Source of the DNA: CAZEER01 sp964586315
GTDB lineage: Bacteria; Fidelibacterota; Marinisomatia; Marinisomatales; UBA1611
DNA length: 6,445 nt
Direction: 5' to 3'
Assembly: GCA_964586315.1 (NCBI GenBank)
Contig: CAZPHE010000101.1
Location: 1 to 6,445, forward strand
Shown here: one piece after another, positions 1 through 4,680 of the stretch
How the letters are laid out: each line of letters opens with the position of its first letter
Numbering within the stretch: position 1 is the first letter of the stretch
Notes under the pieces: model-generated
The model's database searches: none
What the model saw: only the letters and a program-made list of their open reading frames with translations
Told to the model about the DNA's origin: nothing
Program-made: the position numbers and the translations under genes

Positions 1-194
1 ATGATCGCATTACTGATGTTAATGGATTAAGTAAAATCATGTATTCAAAAATTACTAAAGATCCCAAATTAACTGTATCTCTTAAATCAGATGAAAAAGC
101 AACAATGAAAATGATTTCAGATATTCATACACAGCTTAGAAAGGCTAATGCTTTAAAATTAAATTATTCATCCTTAACAAAAAGTGATAAATAG
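1..194 (+). CDS. exbD: ExbD/TolR-family biopolymer transport protein, C-terminal fragment
   Basis: The reading frame is open from the window edge (first full codon at 3) to a TAG at 192-194, giving 63 residues. The fragment has the form of the periplasmic C-terminal domain of ExbD/TolR: a strand (LTVSLKSD), then a helix (TMKMISDIHTQLRKANALK), then a final strand (LNYSS). ExbD works with ExbB as an inner-membrane proton channel that energises TonB, or as TolR in the Tol-Pal system. The N-terminal membrane helix with its key Asp lies outside the window, so that part cannot be checked. The next gene is TonB-like and starts on the base after the stop (TAGATG), which supports both the assignment and translational coupling. 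Identification rests on the weakly conserved domain plus this context. Confidence 0.75.
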   Translation, partial: DRITDVNGLSKIMYSKITKDPKLTVSLKSDEKATMKMISDIHTQLRKANALKLNYSSLTKSDK

Positions 195-812
195 ATGAGA
201 ATAGATCCTCTCTTGGCTAGCTATCCAACACGAGTGCGTGAAGTAACCCTTGGGGTTTTTGTAAGTATCTCATTCATATTTTATATCTTCCCTCGTGCTT
301 TAGAAGAAGCAAGAAAAACGAATTATACTATACAAGAAGAAATAGAAACATTTGATATCCCACAGACAGAGCAAATTAAATTGCCTGAACCACCTGCAAG
401 ACCATCAGTGCCGGTGGCATCTGAAGATGATTTTTTTGATGAAGATATTACAATTGAAGATACTGATTTTGATGAATGGGATGATTGGGATGCGCCACCA
501 CCATCTGATGATGGGGACGTAGATTTTATAGCATATGATAAAGCACCAACAGCAATTGTAACCATTCAATCAAATATTATTTACCCTGATATAGCAAAAT
601 CTATGGCTATAGAAGGTACTGTGTTTTTAAAATTCTTTATTGATAAAAAGGGGAAAGTAGACCCCAATCGCATTACAGTCATTAAGGGGATACCTGCATT
701 AAACAATGCAGCAATTGATGCCGTTAAAAAATCCAAGTGGAAACCTGCACAGCAAAGAGATAAAAGGGTGGGTGTGTATCAGACGGTACCTATTAAATTT
801 GAATTAAAATAA
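195..812 (+). CDS. tonB: TonB-family energy transducer with acidic linker
   Basis: This 205-residue protein is built like TonB. It has a short cytoplasmic N-terminus, one membrane helix at about residues 17-34 and a Pro-containing stretch at about 54-75 (LPEPPARPSVP). A strongly acidic segment follows at 77-110, and the TonB C-terminal domain spans about 120-205. That domain shows the family's YP near its start (130-131), the EGTVFLKFFID strand, the helix ALNNAAIDAVKKSKWKPA and the closing strand TVPIKFEL. TonB proteins carry proton-motive force from ExbB/ExbD to outer-membrane receptors that import siderophores, cobalamin or glycans; the substrate cannot be told from sequence. The ATG follows the exbD stop directly and has no strong Shine-Dalgarno, so it is probably translated by coupling. 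The linker is unusual: Asp/Glu-rich instead of the EP/KP repeats of the enterobacterial protein. The 3' end is convergent with sdhB, with two bases between the stops. Confidence 0.9.
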   Translation: MRIDPLLASYPTRVREVTLGVFVSISFIFYIFPRALEEARKTNYTIQEEIETFDIPQTEQIKLPEPPARPSVPVASEDDFFDEDITIEDTDFDEWDDWDAPPPSDDGDVDFIAYDKAPTAIVTIQSNIIYPDIAKSMAIEGTVFLKFFIDKKGKVDPNRITVIKGIPALNNAAIDAVKKSKWKPAQQRDKRVGVYQTVPIKFELK

Positions 813-820
813 ATTTATTT
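807..820. repeat. 14-bp AT-only perfect palindrome at the tonB/sdhB convergence
   Basis: AAATAAATTTATTT is a perfect inverted repeat that covers both TAA stop codons (tonB 810-812; sdhB 815-817 on the other strand) and the two bases between them. There is no room for separate terminators, so any termination signal for either transcript must lie here or inside the opposing gene. As RNA it could form only a short A-U stem with a tiny loop, which makes it a weak terminator at best. Part of the symmetry comes simply from two facing TAA codons. Confidence 0.4.
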
Positions 821-1555
821 CCCAAAAATTTTACGAATCAACTTCTGTACAGGATCATAATATCTATCAACAACCCGTTCTTTTAAAGGTATAATACTAT
901 TGTCAGTAATTTGTATATGTTCAGGACATACATCTGTACAGCACCGCGTAATATTACACATACCTGATCCAAATTCATCTTTAATAGATTCAATGCGATC
1001 CCCTTCATCTAATGGATGCATTTCTAAAGATGCTAAGCGCATCATAAAACGTGGACCAATAAATTTATCTTTTTTATCATGATCTCTTAAAACATGACAT
1101 ACATTTTGACATAAATAACACTCGATACATTTCCTAAATTCTTGAATTCTATCTACGTCCCTTTGCATCATATAATGATTGCCGTCTTTTTCACGAGCAC
1201 GTGGTTTAAAAGGAGGTATTTTTTTGTTTTGTTCATAATTCCATGATACATCTGTTACTAAATCTTTAATAGTAGGAAAGGTTTTTAATGGTCTAATAGT
1301 AATCGTTTCATTTTCATCAAATTCATTAAGTCTAGTCATACAACCTAAGCGTGGTTTTCCATTAACTTCAATGCTACATGATCCACATTTACCTGCTTTG
1401 CAATTCCATCTAGCAGCTAAATCACCAGCATGCTCTGCCTGTACTTTATGTATTACATCTAAAATCACCATTCCCTTATCAATATCTATTGAATAATCGG
1501 TTAATTGCCCCGATTCTCCTTCACCTCTCCAAATTTTAAAAGTTCTTTTAGACAT
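815..1555 (-). CDS. sdhB: Succinate dehydrogenase iron-sulfur subunit
   Basis: This is the 246-residue electron-transfer subunit of complex II, which passes electrons from the flavin in SdhA to quinone at the membrane. All three cluster motifs are present. The [2Fe-2S] plant-ferredoxin motif is C52, C57, C60 and C72 (CKAGKCGSC...C). The ferredoxin-like half has CIECYLC with C143, C146, C149 and C153, then C200-x5-C206-x3-C210-P. By the usual pattern, C143/C146/C149/C210 bind [4Fe-4S] and C153/C200/C206 bind [3Fe-4S]. An extra Cys (C205) sits next to C206 in NITRCCTDVCPEHI, a form I associate with the mycobacterial Sdh1 type. Length is normal for the family. The ATG at 1555-1553 lies inside the end of sdhA (8-base overlap). 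It has a good Shine-Dalgarno, AGAGGAA, seven bases upstream, also within sdhA, so the two genes are probably coupled. Confidence 0.97.
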   Translation of the reverse strand: MSKRTFKIWRGEGESGQLTDYSIDIDKGMVILDVIHKVQAEHAGDLAARWNCKAGKCGSCSIEVNGKPRLGCMTRLNEFDENETITIRPLKTFPTIKDLVTDVSWNYEQNKKIPPFKPRAREKDGNHYMMQRDVDRIQEFRKCIECYLCQNVCHVLRDHDKKDKFIGPRFMMRLASLEMHPLDEGDRIESIKDEFGSGMCNITRCCTDVCPEHIQITDNSIIPLKERVVDRYYDPVQKLIRKIFGK

Positions 1556-3371
1556 TTTCTAATTCCTCTAATTCTGAATGGGCAATTTTAGAAAGTTCAT
1601 CTGTTGGATTTTTCCTTGATCCTTTTTCAATAGACATGGATCCATCGTTAGATTTTTTAATAATAGTATTAAAGGTAGTACACTCATCTCTCTCTTCTGG
1701 ATAATCAAGCCGTGTATGTCCACCCCTGCTTTCATTTCTTAATAGGGCTGCACGTGCAACTCCCTCACATGTTATAATCATATTATTTAAATCAATTGCT
1801 AAATTCCATCCAGGATTATATTGTGATGCTGGGTGCGCTTTCATATTATCTAATTGAGCTTTAATTTCTTCTAGTTTCTGAATGCCTTCTTCTAATTCTT
1901 TTTCTTCTCTAACAATACCAACATGACTATCCATTATTTTTTGAATTTCTTGATGAACAAAATATGGATTTTCTCCTTCTTCTCTATTTAAAATATCTGT
2001 GTTTTTTCTGATAATTTTAATGATATCATCATCATTGAGTGATTTCTTCTCATGCTCTTTACAGTATTTAGAGGCATTTTCACCTGCTAATTTCCCAAAT
2101 ACTAATAAATCCGATAATGAATTACCTCCAAGACGATTAGCTCCATGTAATCCTGCTGCACATTCACCACATGCAAATAATCCTGATACATTGGTCTGCT
2201 GTGTATCGTGATCAACCTTAACGCCGCCCATACAATAATGTAAAGTTGGACCAACCTCCATTGCATCTGTTGTGATATCAACTTCCGCAAGTTCTTTAAA
2301 TTGATGATACATTGATGGAAGTTTTTTCTTAATATATTCTGCGGGTCTTCTAGAAGCTATATCAAGATATACTCCACCATGCTCTGACCCTCTCCCTGCC
2401 TTAACTTCATTCATAATTGCTTTTGCAACTACATCTCTAGTTAAAAGTTCGGGGGGTCTTCGCGCTTCATTGTCACCATCAAACCAACGTTCTGCTTCTT
2501 CAATGGTATCAGCTGTTTCTTTGGCAAACTTTTTAGGAATATAGTTAAACATAAAACGTTCATTTTTATTATTTAATAAAACTCCACCTTCACCTCTAAC
2601 TCCTTCTGTAACAAGAATTCCTTTAACTGATGGTGGCCAAACCATTCCAGTAGGATGAAATTGCGTAAACTCTAAATCCATTAATTCAGCTCCCGCTCGA
2701 TATGCCATTCCTGAACCATCACCAGAATATTCCCATGAATTAGAAGTAACAGACCAAGCTCTACCAGCTCCACCAGTTGCTAGAATAACAGCTTTCGCTT
2801 TAAAAATTACAAATCGACCTGTTTCACGCCAATATGCAACCAAACCAGAAACTGAATTATCATTTGTAAGAAGATCAAGAGCTATACACTCCATATGAGT
2901 AGAAATTCCCTGATGAATACAAAAATCTTGTAGTGTTCGAATCATTTCAAGTCCAGTTCTATCACCCACATGAGCAAGACGAGGATATCGATGTCCACCA
3001 AAATTTCTCTGATTAATTAAGCCATCTTTAGTCCTATCAAAAACGGCACCCATATCTTCAAGTTCATTAACACGATCTGGAGCTTGTTTTGCATGGAGTT
3101 CGGCCATTCTCCATTGATTTAAAAATTTTCCGCCTCGCATTGTATCACGAAAATGAATTTTCCAATTATCTCGTGGATCAACATTTCCAAGTGCAGCAGC
3201 CATACCACCCTCTGCCATAACAGTATGCGCCTTCCCTAATAATGATTTAGAGATCATTCCAACGTTCATACCGCTATGCGCACACTCTATTGCTGCTCGT
3301 ATACCTGCACCACCAGCACCAACAACTACAACATCGTGCTCAATGGTTTGTATTTCTTTAATATCTAACAT
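1548..3371 (-). CDS. sdhA: Succinate dehydrogenase flavoprotein subunit
   Basis: This 607-residue catalytic subunit oxidises succinate to fumarate on the cytoplasmic side and reduces FAD. The N-terminal Rossmann motif is VVVVGAGGAGIRAA (about 14-27). H49 in GKAHTVMAEGG matches the His that binds FAD covalently. Substrate-site residues can be placed by motif: H239 in FHPTG, E256 in TEGVRGEGG, R312 in TRDVV (the presumed proton-transfer Arg), H378 in HYCMGG and R413 in ANRLGGNSLSD. The stretch between HPTG and TRDVV is roughly 29 residues longer than I recall for E. coli SdhA, around the acidic segment 284-308, in keeping with the mycobacterial Sdh1-like branch. A charged, coil-prone helix lies at about 480-510. 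Start: ATG at 3371-3369 directly follows the anchor gene's TAG, with GGGG seven bases upstream. Sequence alone cannot exclude fumarate reductase activity, but the anchor type and context favour SDH. Confidence 0.97.
   Translation of the reverse strand: MLDIKEIQTIEHDVVVVGAGGAGIRAAIECAHSGMNVGMISKSLLGKAHTVMAEGGMAAALGNVDPRDNWKIHFRDTMRGGKFLNQWRMAELHAKQAPDRVNELEDMGAVFDRTKDGLINQRNFGGHRYPRLAHVGDRTGLEMIRTLQDFCIHQGISTHMECIALDLLTNDNSVSGLVAYWRETGRFVIFKAKAVILATGGAGRAWSVTSNSWEYSGDGSGMAYRAGAELMDLEFTQFHPTGMVWPPSVKGILVTEGVRGEGGVLLNNKNERFMFNYIPKKFAKETADTIEEAERWFDGDNEARRPPELLTRDVVAKAIMNEVKAGRGSEHGGVYLDIASRRPAEYIKKKLPSMYHQFKELAEVDITTDAMEVGPTLHYCMGGVKVDHDTQQTNVSGLFACGECAAGLHGANRLGGNSLSDLLVFGKLAGENASKYCKEHEKKSLNDDDIIKIIRKNTDILNREEGENPYFVHQEIQKIMDSHVGIVREEKELEEGIQKLEEIKAQLDNMKAHPASQYNPGWNLAIDLNNMIITCEGVARAALLRNESRGGHTRLDYPEERDECTTFNTIIKKSNDGSMSIEKGSRKNPTDELSKIAHSELEELENV
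1563..1569 (-). promoter_or_regulatory. Ribosome binding site for sdhB inside the sdhA 3' end
   Basis: On the minus strand this reads AGAGGAA, seven bases before the sdhB ATG. It is embedded in codons for the C-terminal Glu/Leu-rich residues of SdhA, so ribosomes finishing sdhA pass over it. The 10-mer around it is identical to the one before sdhC. Confidence 0.75.
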
Positions 3372-4154
3372 CTAATATCCCCATGTATTATAATCTATTA
3401 TAATTCCCTTAGAAACCATCATAATATAAAGATCTGTTAATGCAACCCAAATCATACTTACCCACGCCCATAACATGTGTTGAGAATTAAGAATAGATGC
3501 TTTACTCCAAACCTTATGTTTAATTTGTTGATTCCCAGCTGGACATGAAAAACAATCTGCGCTTCCTCCAATTAAATGTCGAAATGCATGGCATCCAAAT
3601 ACATAAAATGCAAGCAGTGTTGGATTTAGGATTAATATGATAGAGCCTACACCCACTCCAAATTCTCCATGCCTAAATAATGAAATAAACCCATCGTAGT
3701 ATAATATAAATATATATAATATTGCTGGGTAGAGTGTGTACCTATGTATGTTTTGAATAACTAGTAAGCCTGTTTCTCCTTTATAATTATTACGGGGAAG
3801 ACCTTCTACCGCACATGCTGGAGGGGTAAGAAAAAAAGATCGATAATAAAATTTTCTATAGTAATAGCATGTCATTCTAAATGATAGTGGAAATGCTAAA
3901 ATAAAAATTGCAGGGGACGCTGGTATCCATGCTGGAATTCCCTTTGGCCAAGCACCAAACCATGCATGTCCATGACCTTCACCTAATGGGTTTTCAAATA
4001 ACAGTGGTGAGTAGAAAGGAGATAAATAATTTTCATAGTGAAAATCTACTCCAGACAAAGCTCTCCATGTTGTATAAACTACAAAACACAAAAAACCAAA
4101 TGCTGTTAAAGCGGGTTCAATCCACCACCGATCATTTCGTTGGGTTACAAACAA
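3372..4154 (-). CDS. sdhC: Succinate dehydrogenase membrane anchor, mycobacterial Sdh1-like
   Basis: This 260-residue membrane subunit docks SdhAB and delivers electrons to quinone. Five hydrophobic helices are visible at about 12-31, 76-97, 138-160, 167-190 and 226-247, with a polar loop at 32-75. It is a single large anchor, unlike the short SdhC/SdhD pair of E. coli. Conserved-looking segments are TCYYYRKFYYRSFFLTPPAC (95-114) and GCHAFRHLIGGSADCFSC (187-204). Cys188, His189, His193, Cys201 and Cys204 cluster at the end of helix 4; mycobacterial Sdh1 anchors of this type are reported to hold a Rieske-type [2Fe-2S] cluster. Which residues bind it here is my inference. The start is TTG at 4154-4152: no in-frame ATG occurs before residue 94, an in-frame TAG lies 15 bases upstream, and a strong AGAGGAA sits seven bases ahead. 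The gene begins 19 bases after the SpoVG-like gene and abuts sdhA. Confidence 0.92.
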   Translation of the reverse strand: MFVTQRNDRWWIEPALTAFGFLCFVVYTTWRALSGVDFHYENYLSPFYSPLLFENPLGEGHGHAWFGAWPKGIPAWIPASPAIFILAFPLSFRMTCYYYRKFYYRSFFLTPPACAVEGLPRNNYKGETGLLVIQNIHRYTLYPAILYIFILYYDGFISLFRHGEFGVGVGSIILILNPTLLAFYVFGCHAFRHLIGGSADCFSCPAGNQQIKHKVWSKASILNSQHMLWAWVSMIWVALTDLYIMMVSKGIIIDYNTWGY

Positions 4155-4161
4155 TTTACTA

Positions 4162-4168
4162 TTCCTCT
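4162..4168 (-). promoter_or_regulatory. Ribosome binding site that fixes the sdhC TTG start
   Basis: On the minus strand this reads AGAGGAA, seven bases before the TTG. It lies wholly in the 19-base gap after the SpoVG-like gene. The enclosing 10-mer TTAGAGGAAT recurs before sdhB (forward 1562-1571) at the same spacing, which argues that both are real initiation signals. Confidence 0.8.
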
Positions 4169-4173
4169 AATAG

Positions 4174-4545
4174 TTAAAATGGAATATCATCATCTGTGAA
4201 GGTAGATGTTTCCTTGCTATCCACTTTATCTTCGTTTGTATCCGTAAAAGATGGTGCAGTCTGATTAGCTTCTGGTGTGGATGCTACCATAGTATCAGTT
4301 GGCATAATTTCCTGACCATAATAATCAATTGCCATTTGTGACAATTCATCCTTTAGCTCACGCTCTGCATAAATTGTATCATAATATTCTTCATCACTAC
4401 CTTTTTGACTGGGAAAACCTACAAAGAGCCCATTAATACCTTGGACTAATTTAAAACCTTTCATAACAAATCCCTCTTCAGTTGAAACATCAAAAAAAGC
4501 TTTGATTTTTCCCCATTCCCCTTTATTCATTCGTTCAATTTTCAA
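4174..4545 (-). CDS. SpoVG-family protein with an SSB-like acidic C-terminal tip
   Basis: This 123-residue protein is the first gene of the sdh operon. Residues 1-78 resemble the SpoVG fold: an N-terminal strand (KIERMN), KIKAFFDVSTEEGFVMKGFKLVQG, then the family hallmark NGLFVGFPSQK (38-48), and a helix at about 60-77 after DTIYAERE. SpoVG proteins bind nucleic acid and regulate gene expression or septation in Firmicutes; that role cannot be assumed here. Residues about 79-123 form a low-complexity Thr/Ser/Asp/Glu tail ending TDDDIPF. DDDIPF is the C-terminal tip of bacterial SSB, used to dock repair and replication proteins; SpoVG of Bacillus is shorter and, as I recall, lacks it. The start is TTG at 4545-4543, with AGAGAG seven bases upstream. 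The ATG at 4530-4528 is less likely because it would remove the first strand. The link to respiration is unexplained. Confidence 0.82.
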   Translation of the reverse strand: MKIERMNKGEWGKIKAFFDVSTEEGFVMKGFKLVQGINGLFVGFPSQKGSDEEYYDTIYAERELKDELSQMAIDYYGQEIMPTDTMVASTPEANQTAPSFTDTNEDKVDSKETSTFTDDDIPF

Positions 4546-4552
4546 TTTAAAT

Positions 4553-4558
4553 CTCTCT
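4553..4558 (-). promoter_or_regulatory. Ribosome binding site supporting a TTG start for the SpoVG-like gene
   Basis: On the minus strand this reads AGAGAG, within AAAGAGAGAT, seven bases before TTG. The spacing equals that of the sites before sdhC and sdhB. The alternative ATG five codons downstream has only AT-rich sequence in front of it. Confidence 0.6.
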
Positions 4559-4583
4559 TTTTATTTGTATGTAATTTAATAGG

Positions 4584-4612
4584 TATATATTGAAATTTCA
4601 ATTGAATATCAA
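4584..4612 (-). promoter_or_regulatory. Predicted sigma-70-type promoter of the SpoVG-sdhCAB operon
   Basis: Reading leftward, TTGATA (forward 4607-4612) is followed by exactly 17 bases and then TATATA (forward 4584-4589). The -35 hexamer matches five of six consensus bases and the -10 matches four. Transcription would start near 4577, giving a leader of about 32 bases before the TTG of the SpoVG-like gene. The region is very AT-rich, so a chance match is possible, but spacing and position are both right. Consensus elements can differ in non-proteobacterial lineages. Confidence 0.5.
4589..4602. repeat. 14-bp perfect palindrome in the sdh promoter spacer, possible operator
   Basis: ATTGAAATTTCAAT is perfectly self-complementary and lies between the predicted -10 and -35 of the sdh operon, overlapping the -10 by one base. 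A second palindrome, TTCAATTGAA (4597-4606), overlaps it, so half-sites TTGAA/TTCAA recur at short intervals. A dimeric regulator bound here would block RNA polymerase. No known operator is recognised, and AT-richness raises the chance of coincidence. Confidence 0.4.
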
Positions 4613-4642
4613 GATAAGAGATTTATTTTTTGATTAAAATCT

Positions 4643-4648
4643 TATAAA
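4643..4648 (+). promoter_or_regulatory. Possible -10 element for ppdK
   Basis: TATAAA matches five of six bases of the -10 consensus and lies 32 bases before the ppdK ATG. No convincing -35 hexamer sits 16-18 bases upstream, so the call is weak. TTGATT at 4630-4635 has -35 quality, but its partner 17 bases on (TAATTT, 4653-4658) is poor. Confidence 0.3.
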
Positions 4649-4680
4649 CTTGTAATTTCATGTAATTCACAAATAATTCT

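Noticed and set aside
190..207. Direct repeat of AATAGAT around the tonB start
   Set aside because: Seven AT-rich bases repeated once in coding sequence are expected by chance.
323..565. Open frame of 80 codons on the minus strand
   Set aside because: Its Ser-rich translation is the complement of the Asp/Glu-rich TonB linker.
1548..3371. Reading SdhA as fumarate reductase FrdA or L-aspartate oxidase
   Set aside because: Covalent-FAD His, full SdhB cluster motifs and the Sdh1-type anchor in one operon favour succinate dehydrogenase; direction in vivo cannot be proven from sequence.
3908..4177. Open frame of 89 codons on the plus strand
   Set aside because: It is antisense to the sdhC coding region, whose membrane helices and conserved motifs are convincing; the product is not recognisable.
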